The translations under genes were made by a program, and so were the position numbers. DNA of 51,886 bases from Streptomyces sp. ASQP_92 (GTDB lineage: Bacteria > Actinomycetota > Actinomycetes > Streptomycetales > Streptomycetaceae): assembly GCF_025399895.1 (NCBI RefSeq), contig NZ_JAODUA010000030.1, positions 1 through 51,886 of the forward strand, given 5' to 3'. Positions 24,024 through 31,672 of the stretch are shown piece by piece; within the stretch, counting starts at the first letter, position 1; the number at the start of each line of letters is the position of its first letter. The notes beneath the pieces were generated by a model. It did no database searches, was not told the DNA's origin, and worked only from the letters and a program-made list of their open reading frames with translations.

Positions 24024-24833
24024 TCAGAGTTTCCGTGCGACGCCGGCGTAGCAAGCGGCGTCGGCGTCAGTGAAGGTGCTGTGGGCTTCGTCGGGGTTGG
24101 GGCGCCAGCGCAGGATGGGCTGGAGCCCGGGGTCGATGAGCTGCCAGTCGGTGAAGAAGCGGGCGATCTGGTCTTGGGTGCGGGCCTGTACGGGTGTTCC
24201 GGCTTCTTTGTAGATGCCGGTCACGCGGGCGATGGCGGCGGGATCGAAGTCGGGGGTGGCGTGGCTGATGATCAGGTAGCTGCCGGCCGGCAGGGCATCT
24301 TTGAGTTTCTGGACGATGCCGTATGCGTCGTGCTGGTCGGTGACGAAGTGCAGCAGGGCGTTGAGGCTGAGGGCGATGGGCCGGTCGAAGTCGAAGGCGG
24401 AGCGCAGGACGGGATGGTCCAGCAGGGCGGCGGGGTCGGTGATGTCGGCGGGCAGGTAGGCGGTGGCGCCTTCGGGGTGGCTGTGGAGCAGGGCGCGGGC
24501 GTGGGTCAGGACGATGGGGTCGTTGTCGGTGTAGACGACGCGGGCGCGGGGGTTCACGCTCTGGGCGACCTCGTGAAGATTGGGGCTGGTGGGGATGCCG
24601 GTCCCGATGTCGAGGAACTGATCGAGGCCTGCCTGTGCGAGGTAGCGGGTGGAGCGGCGCATGAAGGCGCGGTTGCTCCGGGCGGCGATCAAGGTGGCGG
24701 GGAAAGCGGCGATGGTCTTGGCGGCGGCGTCGCGGTCGGCGGGGAAGTTGGTGATGCCGCCGAGGAAGTAGTCGTACATGCGTGCCGAGTGCGGCCGGTC
24801 CAGTTGCAGGTCCACCACGTCGGTGCCGTCCAT
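24024..24833 (-). CDS. SAM-dependent methyltransferase of the DUF574 type (269 aa)
   Basis: This actinobacterial S-adenosylmethionine-binding family (PF04672 type) has no settled substrate. It begins VDLQLDRPHSARMYDYFLGG, the family's characteristic N-terminus, with NFPADRDAA next. The SAM motif I is QFLDIGTGIPT at about 85-95, followed by VYTDNDPIVLTHARALL (acidic residue after strand 2). Conserved downstream parts are DRPIALSLNALLHFV and AGSYLIISHAT. ATG 24833 is preceded by AGGGGGCG. Such genes are numerous in Streptomyces and frequently lie next to XRE/DUF397 pairs; none is adjacent here. Confidence 0.9.
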   Translation of the reverse strand: MDGTDVVDLQLDRPHSARMYDYFLGGITNFPADRDAAAKTIAAFPATLIAARSNRAFMRRSTRYLAQAGLDQFLDIGTGIPTSPNLHEVAQSVNPRARVVYTDNDPIVLTHARALLHSHPEGATAYLPADITDPAALLDHPVLRSAFDFDRPIALSLNALLHFVTDQHDAYGIVQKLKDALPAGSYLIISHATPDFDPAAIARVTGIYKEAGTPVQARTQDQIARFFTDWQLIDPGLQPILRWRPNPDEAHSTFTDADAACYAGVARKL

Positions 24834-25174
24834 ATCGCCCCCTGGTCTGAATGTCCTTGGTCGGCGGCTGTACACCGTACGTACGCCACCGTGCGCCACC
24901 CCAGCCTCCCCTTGGCCTGTCCTGAGGGGCAACCACGCAGGACCGGCCACCTCGTGCAGGCCTCGTCCGGCAGGGGCCACGGGGCGGCCGATTCGGTCAG
25001 AAGTGGTCTGACTGTGCCGGTGATTGGTCGTGTTGTGGTCATCCGGGTCAGGCTGCCCGGGGCCTTGCACGAGAGGGCCTGTCCTCATGTTGGCTGATGA
25101 ATGGGAAAGCAGATTTCCCACACCGACGCCGCCTCAGCGTGGAGTGGCGCGGTGCTCAGCCATCAAGGAAGCCC
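24834..25174. other. 341-bp spacer with divergent promoters
   Basis: No supported gene. It separates the leftward methyltransferase from the rightward sigma-factor operon and must contain both promoters. Frames crossing it are Arg/Pro-rich and lack ribosome-binding sites. Confidence 0.35.
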
Positions 25175-25360
25175 GTGGACATCGATCTGGACACTGTGGC
25201 GGTCTGGGGGACCGCAGCCCGGATCTTCGTACCCGACCTGCGCCGGGCCGGCCAGGGGGTACTCGCCGCCGCCGTGCACGCCGGGGCGCAGCATCTTCGA
25301 CGGCAGAGCGCTTCTGCCGTTTCTGTCCTGGAGGCCGTCGACCCGGAAAGTGAGGTGTGA
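25175..25360 (+). CDS. Small protein, first gene of the sigma-factor operon (61 aa)
   Basis: GTG 25175 follows AAGGA at 5-nt spacing. The product reads DIDLDTVAVWGTAARIFVPD and continues as a helix (GVLAAAVHAGAQHL). Its TGA overlaps the ATG of the sigma factor gene. Such small ORFs upstream of ECF-like sigma factors may be regulators or anti-sigma partners, but no membrane segment or zinc-anti-sigma motif is visible here. Confidence 0.6.
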   Translation: MDIDLDTVAVWGTAARIFVPDLRRAGQGVLAAAVHAGAQHLRRQSASAVSVLEAVDPESEV

Positions 25361-25917
25361 TGGACCCGTCCGGGCGGGCTGCGGCTTTACGCAGCGGGCG
25401 GCTGGCGTTGACCTTCGACGCGTTTCACGCCTACCACCGCAAGCTGTGGATGCGCTACGCGCACACCCAGGTCGGCAGCCGCGCCAGCGCGGAGACCGTC
25501 GTGGATGCCACCTGCGCCCGGCTGAAAAGGACCTGGCCCCATGTCCTCATCCAGGAGTCCGTTCCGCAGTACGCCTGGCAGGTCCTGAAGGAGGAAGTCC
25601 ATCGCTGGCTCACCGCGCGCTCCCTGGAGCCGCAGGTCGGCGACGCGGCCTTTCTGACCGCCGTCCAGAAACTCCTGCTGCACGAGATGCGCGACGAACT
25701 GCGCGTCATCTCGCAGGAGATCGGCCTCTACAACGCCATCTCCACCCTGCCCGAGCGCCAGTACGACGTCGTGATGCTGCGCTTCGTCCTCGGCATGGAA
25801 GAGCCTGAGGTGGCTGAATACCTGGGGATCGACGTCGCCACCGTCCGCTCCCACATCCGGCACGCCCGCCGCTCCCTGGCCAAGCAGCTGAACATGCATC
25901 ACAAGGAGACCAACTAG
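25360..25917 (+). CDS. ECF-like RNA polymerase sigma factor (185 aa)
   Basis: The C-terminal region 4 is clear: STLPERQYDVVMLRFVLGME then EYLGIDVATVRSHIRHARRS (about 125-172), binding the -35 element. The N-terminal region 2 is weaker (LTFDAFHAYHRKLWMRYAHT, with AETVVDATCARL). ATG 25360 has GAGG upstream; an in-frame GTG at 25357 is less likely. The start overlaps the previous stop and the stop overlaps the next start, giving a tight three-gene operon. Sigma-factor targets are unknown; a self-regulated operon is usual for this class. Confidence 0.82.
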   Translation: MDPSGRAAALRSGRLALTFDAFHAYHRKLWMRYAHTQVGSRASAETVVDATCARLKRTWPHVLIQESVPQYAWQVLKEEVHRWLTARSLEPQVGDAAFLTAVQKLLLHEMRDELRVISQEIGLYNAISTLPERQYDVVMLRFVLGMEEPEVAEYLGIDVATVRSHIRHARRSLAKQLNMHHKETN

Positions 25918-26624
25918 TGGCCCGCACCGATCACGAACCGGACACCGGCATCGACACCACACTCATCCAGGCCAAGGCCCTGACCGGCGCCTACCAGGGC
26001 TACGACACCGACGCAGCTCTCAACCGCGTGAGAGTCCTTGCCGATTCGGGCACCGGGCCCGGCCCGGCCGCCCCGGTCGCCTCCCGGTACCCCACCGTGC
26101 ACGAACAAGCCGCCCACGACCTCGACCTGGCCTCCAGCCTGATCGTGGACGCCCCACAAGCCCAGCGAAGCATCAGCCTCCTGGTGGAGTCCGACCCGAT
26201 CGAACCGGAAGGAGCCCTCGTCTTCGCCGCCCTGCTCCACCTGTCCGGTCACCGCGACCCCGCCCAGTTCTGGTTCGAGTTCGCCGCCGGCGCCGGAAAC
26301 CGCACCGCGGCGTTCTGCCTCACCCTCCTGCACCAGCAGCGCTCCGAACACCGCACCGCCGACCACTGGCGCACCCTGATCCCCACCCCCGAGCAGGCCA
26401 CACCCCAGCCGGCCGCCGACGCCTCCCCGCCCCCTGCCCTGCTGCCCGACCGGGTGCGCCGCGACCTGATCACACGGTGCTGGCAAGGCCGCCGACCCTG
26501 CCTGCCGCCCCGCCTGAAGGCAGTCATCCACGGTCTCCCCACCGAGCCCTTCGACGAGGACTTCGGGGAGATCCCCCGCCCGGATCACACCCTGACCCGG
26601 CTCCCCCAGTACGCCGGCAGCTGA
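25917..26624 (+). CDS. Hypothetical protein coupled to the sigma factor (235 aa)
   Basis: GTG 25917 overlaps the sigma-factor TAG, with AAGGAG 8 nt upstream. The protein is helical (TTLIQAKALTGAYQGYDTDA, AALLHLSGHRDPAQFWFEFA, GNRTAAFCLTLLHQQ), with a Pro-rich linker near 165-180 and an acidic C-terminus. The middle resembles tetratricopeptide-like helical hairpins. Coupling suggests that it controls or is controlled by the sigma factor. No membrane segment, so it is not a classical membrane anti-sigma. Confidence 0.65.
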   Translation: MARTDHEPDTGIDTTLIQAKALTGAYQGYDTDAALNRVRVLADSGTGPGPAAPVASRYPTVHEQAAHDLDLASSLIVDAPQAQRSISLLVESDPIEPEGALVFAALLHLSGHRDPAQFWFEFAAGAGNRTAAFCLTLLHQQRSEHRTADHWRTLIPTPEQATPQPAADASPPPALLPDRVRRDLITRCWQGRRPCLPPRLKAVIHGLPTEPFDEDFGEIPRPDHTLTRLPQYAGS

Positions 26625-26643
26625 CCAGCACGGTCCGCTCGCC

Positions 26644-26665
26644 GACGGCTGCCCTGGCGGCCGTC
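26644..26665 (+). terminator. Short hairpin after the sigma operon
   Basis: Arms GACGGC (26644-26649) and GCCGTC (26660-26665) with a 10-nt loop, 20 bp past the stop. The stem is short, so this is only a plausible terminator. The rest of 26625-26853 has no supported gene. Confidence 0.35.
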
Positions 26666-26853
26666 ATCAACTGGCTCGCGCCGCGGCTCGCTCTCGGCCT
26701 GGCGGCCCCGCGGGGTGAACACGTCCGTGCTACCTCTGTTTTGAACGGCGCGGGAGTCCGCTGAGTGACCGCCCTGACGGTAAGGGATGCCGGCCGGGAC
26801 GTGCGGCGCGTGCTCGGGGCCGGTCGTGGCGAGGGCGGGCACGAACGAGCCGG

Positions 26854-27147
26854 TCAGGGTCTAGCTGAGACCGCGTCAATAGCGAGTGCGCTGCGGACCG
26901 TATTTCGGGAGTGCCCTGTAAGCCTTGCAATTCGGGCTTCGCTAATTCCAGCAGACTTAGCTTCCCTCATGAGGGAGTCGCGCGACTTCAGGGCGTCGCC
27001 GTAGGAAATAAGCCGCTTCTCGATGTCTTCGAGGTCGTGATCTGGCGGCGCCTCCTTCGGCGAATGCCGTGGAGCTGAGGCGTTTGGCTTCCGCCGGGAG
27101 TGGGGCATGATTGCCGCGATTTCGGTGACGGATTCGTTTTTGATCAT
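26854..27147 (-). CDS. Small helix-turn-helix protein (97 aa)
   Basis: The last third carries an HTH of the resolvase/Hin-like type: SLMREAKSAGISEARIARLT then GHSRNTVRSAL. The N-terminal two thirds is charged (LEDIEKRLISYGDALKSRDS) and probably a helix for dimerisation. ATG 27147 follows GAAAGAAG. It is divergent from the Hsp70-like gene across a 249-bp spacer that is clearly less GC-rich than the rest of the window. It may regulate that operon. Base composition suggests transfer from a lower-GC source. Confidence 0.65.
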   Translation of the reverse strand: MIKNESVTEIAAIMPHSRRKPNASAPRHSPKEAPPDHDLEDIEKRLISYGDALKSRDSLMREAKSAGISEARIARLTGHSRNTVRSALAIDAVSARP

Positions 27148-27396
27148 CGCTTCTTTCCGCGAATCGTGGAGCATTGATGACCGCTGCGCAGGATTGAGCA
27201 GCGCAATTCTGCACAGCCTGCATTCATATGATGCCAATAAGGGCCGGCATTGTTCCGCCGAACGGATGAAATGTCGCGAGACGAGTTGCTGCCGCTTGCC
27301 TGAAACGGGCACGCGGCGAGATCTTACTGCCCGGCGGCCCCAGTTGGGGCTGCGTCGAACTGTCCGATGTTTCCGGGTCCCGTCCGAGGAGTTCCT
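27148..27396. promoter_or_regulatory. AT-richer divergent promoter region
   Basis: The spacer between the HTH gene and the Hsp70-like gene has A/T-rich stretches (around 27120-27260) that stand out from the surrounding sequence. It must hold both promoters; I could not place -10/-35 boxes with confidence. A GAGGAG ribosome-binding site for GTG 27397 is at its right end. Confidence 0.4.
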
Positions 27397-29295
27397 GTGT
27401 TCAATCCGAGGGTTTTCGTAGGGCTAGATTTCGGGACGTTCGGGTCCGGAGTCTCCTACTTCTTCAAGGGGAATAATGAAGGTGGCTCGACGCAAAAAAT
27501 TCCAACCCTTCTGAGCTCTTGGCCGGGCCAACCCGTGGCCTCGCCGAAAAACCTGTCCGCTCTCCTTATCGACAGCGAGACGAAGGTAGCTGCCTGGGGG
27601 TATGACGCCCGGAGGCGAGCCCTCACTCAAGTCCCCGGCGAGAACGCCCCGAGGTACTACTCCAGCTTCAAGATGGGCCTCATGGAGGAACTGGTCTGCG
27701 TCGTGGACGGCGAAGGCCACGACCAGGAAGGCGAGAGCGCTGACAACCAGGACGAGGAGGAGTTGGCGCCCGGCTCCGAGGACGTGGACGATCATGACGA
27801 AGACGACGCCGAGGAGTGGAAGTCGCCCATCGATGCCCCCGCACCGGGGCTTGAGCCGAGGCTCCTCCCGCCGGACCTGCGGGAGTTGTCCGTACGCAAG
27901 CGGTCCGAGGCACTGATCGAGGCCTACCTCCGTTGCCTCTACAGCGCAGCACTGGAGGAAATTCGGGCTGCGGGGTACAGCGAGCACGACATCCGGTGGT
28001 GTGTCACTGTGCCGGCGATCTGGACGGACGAGCAGAAGCAGACGACACGCGACCTGGCGATCCGGGCGGGGATGCCGGCTGAAGACGGCCGACTCATCCT
28101 CGCTCTGGAGCCGGAGGCGGCAGCGCACTACGCGCGGGCCAGCGGGGTCAACGTCGCAGGCACGGAGAGCAAGGAGGACACCGACCTCACAGCTCCGGGG
28201 TGCAGGTTCATCGTGGTCGACTGCGGCGGTGGCACCGCGGACCTCACCGCCTACGAGAACGACGAGGATGGCCGCATGGTGGAGTCCGGCTTGCCGAGCG
28301 GTGGACCCCACGGCTCAGACCTCATCAACCACGCCTTCAGGACCAGACTGCTGGTTGACCGCTTCGGAGATCCTGAGATCGTCCAGAGCCTCGCCGCTCA
28401 GCATCCCGAGGCCATGCTCGAATTGAGCGAAGCCTGGGAGAGGGCCAAACTCGACTTCGGCCCTGACGAAAAAGACCCGATCTGCATCAACCTCCCCGCA
28501 GCGATCTATCGCGGCCTTGGCGCTCAGGTACGCAAGCGCCTCGCCCGCAAACAGGCGGGTGAGAGCTACGCCCTGATCATCACGCCAGCCGAGACGGCAG
28601 AGCTGTTCGACACCGTGGTCCCAGACATCCTCGACCTGATCGACGGCCAGCTCAAGGAGTGCGAGAACGCCAGCCAGCCCGGGAGCTCGGAGCCGCTGGT
28701 GCTCCTCGTCGGAGGGTTCGCCGCCTCACGCTATCTGCAGCACGGGGTCAAGCAACGGGTGGAGGGGCGGGCGCGCGTGCTGGTACCACCGGAGCCGGGT
28801 GCGGCCGTGCTCTTCGGCGCCGCTTACTACGCCTACGACCCACAGACCAGGGCGCGACGCAGCAGGCTGACCTATGGCGCGAGTGTTTGCAGACGTTTTG
28901 AAGAGGGAGTTGATCCGGCCGAGACACGCTGGACTGCCAGCGACGGAATCGACCGGTGCCGCACCAGGTTCTCGAAGCTTGTCACCCGAGGCGATCTCAT
29001 CGACACAGGCATCGAAGCACGCGAGTCCTACGTGCCCGTTGAACCCACCAGCAGGCGCATGGATATCGACCTTTACTCGTCCACCGAGCCGGATCCCCGC
29101 TACTTCACGGACCCCGGCTGCAAGCATGTCGGCTTTATCAGGGTGGACCTCTCCAAGGCCATGGCGTTCGCCCTGGAGGACCGTGGGGTCGACCTATACC
29201 TGAGTTTCGGCGAGACGCAGGTCAAAGCCCGTGCTGTCGTGGAAAAGAGCGGCGAGGAAGTCTCCACCACCATCAGCTTCACCTCCGACTACTAG
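27397..29295 (+). CDS. HSPA12/Hsp70-like actin-fold ATPase (632 aa)
   Basis: Actin/Hsp70 ATPase landmarks: phosphate-1 GLDFGTFGSG (9-18), phosphate-2 DCGGGTADLT (275-284) and the adenosine motif LLVGGFAASRYLQ. WCVTVPAIWTDEQ (about 201-213) and ALEPEAAAHY are typical of HSPA12-type proteins rather than DnaK. An insertion at about 105-141 is extremely acidic (Asp/Glu run). The C-terminal 120 residues are beta-rich but short compared with DnaK's substrate domain, and there is no C-terminal lid. GTG 27397 has GAGGAG at proper spacing. It forms an operon with the coiled-coil gene 11 bp downstream. Cytoplasmic; its client is unknown. Confidence 0.85.
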   Translation: MFNPRVFVGLDFGTFGSGVSYFFKGNNEGGSTQKIPTLLSSWPGQPVASPKNLSALLIDSETKVAAWGYDARRRALTQVPGENAPRYYSSFKMGLMEELVCVVDGEGHDQEGESADNQDEEELAPGSEDVDDHDEDDAEEWKSPIDAPAPGLEPRLLPPDLRELSVRKRSEALIEAYLRCLYSAALEEIRAAGYSEHDIRWCVTVPAIWTDEQKQTTRDLAIRAGMPAEDGRLILALEPEAAAHYARASGVNVAGTESKEDTDLTAPGCRFIVVDCGGGTADLTAYENDEDGRMVESGLPSGGPHGSDLINHAFRTRLLVDRFGDPEIVQSLAAQHPEAMLELSEAWERAKLDFGPDEKDPICINLPAAIYRGLGAQVRKRLARKQAGESYALIITPAETAELFDTVVPDILDLIDGQLKECENASQPGSSEPLVLLVGGFAASRYLQHGVKQRVEGRARVLVPPEPGAAVLFGAAYYAYDPQTRARRSRLTYGASVCRRFEEGVDPAETRWTASDGIDRCRTRFSKLVTRGDLIDTGIEARESYVPVEPTSRRMDIDLYSSTEPDPRYFTDPGCKHVGFIRVDLSKAMAFALEDRGVDLYLSFGETQVKARAVVEKSGEEVSTTISFTSDY

Positions 29296-29306
29296 GCCAG
29301 GGCTCC

Positions 29307-30029
29307 TTGAACAATCACTATGAGGTCTCCCCGCCTCCAGCAACCTCCTTCAGCCACTCGGAGAGCACAATCAGCCATCCCTGTGCATCTGAGCTCTGGC
29401 CAGACCCACGGCCTTCCCTCAACCAGGAGACAGCGCGGCGTCTGACCATCTTGGAACGGGACCACAACGACCTCCGCCAGAGGTACGCCGAACAGCAGCT
29501 GCGTCTCGGTCAAATGGAGGCCCGGCTGGACGCGCTCCTCGCCGCGCGGAGCGCCCCCCAGGGCGCTCATCGGAACGAGCACCTCGACATCGCACGGCAG
29601 TACTCCGTCTGCGTTGAGCAACGGATCCAGTCGTTCGTCCGCACAGCAGAGCCACGCGGTCAGCGCTGTGAAGCCCGTCTGCGCAGCATCGGAAGGGTGT
29701 GCTCAGTGCTCTTCGGCGTTGAGCCACCTACCGTCCGTGCCGTGCTCGCAGCAGTCGGCCGGCCACGTCTCGATCCCTTGGCCAGCTCCGCTGCTCAACT
29801 GTGCGATCGCGCCAACGACCTGCGACACCGTGCCCAGGGAACAGGAATCCCATTCAGCTGGGATTTTGAGGTCGTTCCCGGCGATCTTCTCGATCCTGAA
29901 TGGCAGGAAGCCTGGCCGCCGTGCGACCCGGCTCTGCCGGCCCTATCGGTGGTAGCTCCCGCGTACCTCGTCGCCGAGCAGGTCTACACGAAACAGCGCG
30001 TACAGACCGGAATCGCCGTCACGGTCTGA
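29307..30029 (+). CDS. Coiled-coil protein paired with the Hsp70-like ATPase (240 aa)
   Basis: TTG 29307 starts 11 bp after the Hsp70-like stop. A Ser/Pro-rich N-terminus (1-35) precedes a coiled coil at about 42-80 (ARRLTILERDHNDLRQRYAE, QQLRLGQMEARLDALL). A helical globular part follows, with VCSVLFGVEPPTVRAVLAAV, ending in a beta/Pro-rich C-terminus. I recognise no enzymatic motif. The close linkage suggests that it is the cofactor or client-recognition subunit for the ATPase, in the position of a J-protein or nucleotide-exchange factor, although no HPD motif is present. Confidence 0.6.
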   Translation: MNNHYEVSPPPATSFSHSESTISHPCASELWPDPRPSLNQETARRLTILERDHNDLRQRYAEQQLRLGQMEARLDALLAARSAPQGAHRNEHLDIARQYSVCVEQRIQSFVRTAEPRGQRCEARLRSIGRVCSVLFGVEPPTVRAVLAAVGRPRLDPLASSAAQLCDRANDLRHRAQGTGIPFSWDFEVVPGDLLDPEWQEAWPPCDPALPALSVVAPAYLVAEQVYTKQRVQTGIAVTV

Positions 30030-30364
30030 CTCGCAACGCGGCAGCCCTCACCGCTCTACCTCCCTACTGCCCGTCGCCAGGAAGGGGCGTCGATTTGCGA
30101 TCAATGCTCTGGAATTACAGCTGGGCACTGGCCACCTCGGCGACCGAAGCGACTGAACCAGGGGGGAGCGCCACGCCGCCGGCCAGCGCGCCCGGCTGCA
30201 GGCCCTGGGCAAGGACACCCCGCGCGCACCCCGGCTCCACGAGCCGGTGCTCTGCCACGACATGCGCGACGCTGCCCTCAGCGACGTACCGTGCCTGGTG
30301 GACACGGGGCGCCTGGCCGCAGTCGACAACGGCCGCTGTGGCACTGGCTCCCGAGACCGTGGCC
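30030..30364. other. 335-bp region with degraded coding traces
   Basis: One frame shows coding-like residues (HEPVLCHDMRDAALSDVPCL then VDTGRLAAVD) without start or ribosome-binding site, and a different frame becomes the ORF at 30365. It is best read as the decayed 5' part of a gene. Confidence 0.35.
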
Positions 30365-30532
30365 ATGCCGAGCGGATCGTGGACCCTGAACTGCTCGGCC
30401 CTGGAAGACGACGTCGTGCTGCTTCCCGCCTCGGGCCGGCCCGTCCGCCTCTACCGGCTCGATGACGTACGGTTTGCCGACGTCATCGAACTGCTGACGA
30501 TCGCGCACAACACGGATGTCGGGCGTCGCTGA
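30365..30532 (+). CDS. Small ORF, intact end of a possibly broken gene (55 aa)
   Basis: ATG 30365 begins MPSGSWTLNCSALEDDVVLL and the product continues GRPVRLYRLDDVRFADVIEL LTIAHN split by no gaps, a regular strand-helix pattern with strong coding bias. It may be a real small protein or only the 3' end of a frame-shifted gene starting near 30110. Function unknown. The gap 30533-30690 contains nothing I can support. Confidence 0.4.
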   Translation: MPSGSWTLNCSALEDDVVLLPASGRPVRLYRLDDVRFADVIELLTIAHNTDVGRR

Positions 30533-30690
30533 GTCCTTCCATCTCGCTCAAAGCTTCAGCGGATGTTCAGCATCTCGCGCAGTGCTTCAGCGGCGGTGCG
30601 ACGCTACTCGGCCGGCCGCAGGCTTCGCTGGGAGGGACACTGATCTCTTCTTGCCGGGCGAAGGCGTCCTCGCCGGGAAGTGAGTGAGTG

Positions 30691-31287
30691 TCAACGAGCC
30701 TTCTCCTTGGCGGCCTTGCGGCGCCGAAGATGGATGCCTGTCTCACTGCCGTTGGGATAGCGGCACTTTGCTCCAGGAGCAGAGCCACAGTGTGGGCAGG
30801 CGACTTCGATCGGCTTCCTGTCCGGCGGCCGCTTTCCACGCGGAACCGCGGCTGCCCTCTTCCCCGAAGTCTGCCCGGGCTGCGGAGCAGGGGACGTCCT
30901 GTCGGTGGGGGAGCCACCCGGGCGGTACATGATCGTGACGGCACCGTGGTTGGGGCACGGGCCACCTGTGGTGGTGTTCCACCGGCACGGGCGCATGTTC
31001 AGGCCGATGACGCCGCAACGGTGCTTTCCGCTGTCCTCACCGTGGTGAGGACATTCCTCGCGAGGAAACTGGCAGGGGCGTTTGGTGGTGGCGCCGATGG
31101 CGAGACAACGCGACAGGTCCTGCTCGGCCTCGCCGATCGCAGCGACCCGCTCGAGAAGCTCCCGGAGGTTCGGGGCAACGGCTAGCGCACGCCACCATTC
31201 CGGAGGTGCCTGGACAGAGGACCAGCCCGTGCCGTCGGCCGAGACGAAAGCCGAGAGATTTCGGATGTTGAGGTCGTCACTGCTCAT
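30691..31287 (-). CDS. Zinc-ribbon hypothetical protein (198 aa)
   Basis: The frame from ATG 31287 begins MSSDDLNIRNLSAFVSADGT. A central Cys/His-rich part (CLAIG...CQFPREECPHH, HRCGVIGLNMRPCRWNTTTG, CPNHGAV) looks like a repeated treble-clef-type zinc region. The C-terminus has the ribbon CPHCGSAPGAKC with a His eleven residues on (C-x2-C-x7-C-x10-H), then a basic tail. The same C-terminal pattern occurs in the 33672-34412 product. GGAG precedes the start at 8 nt. The upstream frame 31284-31589 overlaps its start (ATGA) and may be its true N-terminus. Confidence 0.6.
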   Translation of the reverse strand: MSSDDLNIRNLSAFVSADGTGWSSVQAPPEWWRALAVAPNLRELLERVAAIGEAEQDLSRCLAIGATTKRPCQFPREECPHHGEDSGKHRCGVIGLNMRPCRWNTTTGGPCPNHGAVTIMYRPGGSPTDRTSPAPQPGQTSGKRAAAVPRGKRPPDRKPIEVACPHCGSAPGAKCRYPNGSETGIHLRRRKAAKEKAR

Positions 31288-31589
31288 GGAGCGGGCTCCG
31301 GTTCGGGAGGGGCGCAGCGGCAGGAAGCCGGAGTCGAGGGCCATGTCCAGCAGCACTGCGGCCTTCGGCACCCGGCCGACGTACGGCTTCGCGAGCGGGT
31401 GGGCCGCTCCATGAGGTCGAGCGCATCGGCGTCGATCCGGGGGGCACTGGCGGCGTACGAGGTGTCCGTCCCCTCTTCGACGTGGAACCACTCCTCGTTC
31501 AAAGCGCCGGGCGGCTCCAGTTGATCGAGGGAGTAGTTCACCGCATCATCCCGTTCCCTACGGGGCTTCCCGATCTTTCGACGTCCCAT
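31284..31589 (-). CDS. N-terminal-type ORF, possibly fused to the next gene by a lost frame (101 aa as read)
   Basis: ATG 31589 has a good ribosome-binding site (AAGGAG, 8 nt). It reads MGRRKIGKPRRERDDAVNYS and is convincing to about 31405 (SAAPRIDADALDLMER-like segment). Then this frame turns Ser/Arg/Cys/Pro-rich, while the next frame reads KPYVGRVPKAAVLLDMALDS and GFLPLRPSRT, in phase with the 198-aa gene. I therefore suspect one gene of about 300 aa with a single-base error near 31405; as it stands there are two ORFs joined by ATGA. Confidence 0.45.
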   Translation of the reverse strand: MGRRKIGKPRRERDDAVNYSLDQLEPPGALNEEWFHVEEGTDTSYAASAPRIDADALDLMERPTRSRSRTSAGCRRPQCCWTWPSTPASCRCAPPEPEPAP

Positions 31590-31672
31590 CTTCCAGCTCC
31601 TTCGCCAGACCCCGAGTTGAGTCGGGCACTCTGGCAGCTCCGAGGCGCCCGACGTCGACATCGACTGCCGGG

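Noticed and set aside
24081..25097. 338-aa forward Gly/Val/Asp-rich frame
   Set aside because: Antisense of the DUF574-type methyltransferase; low-complexity composition.
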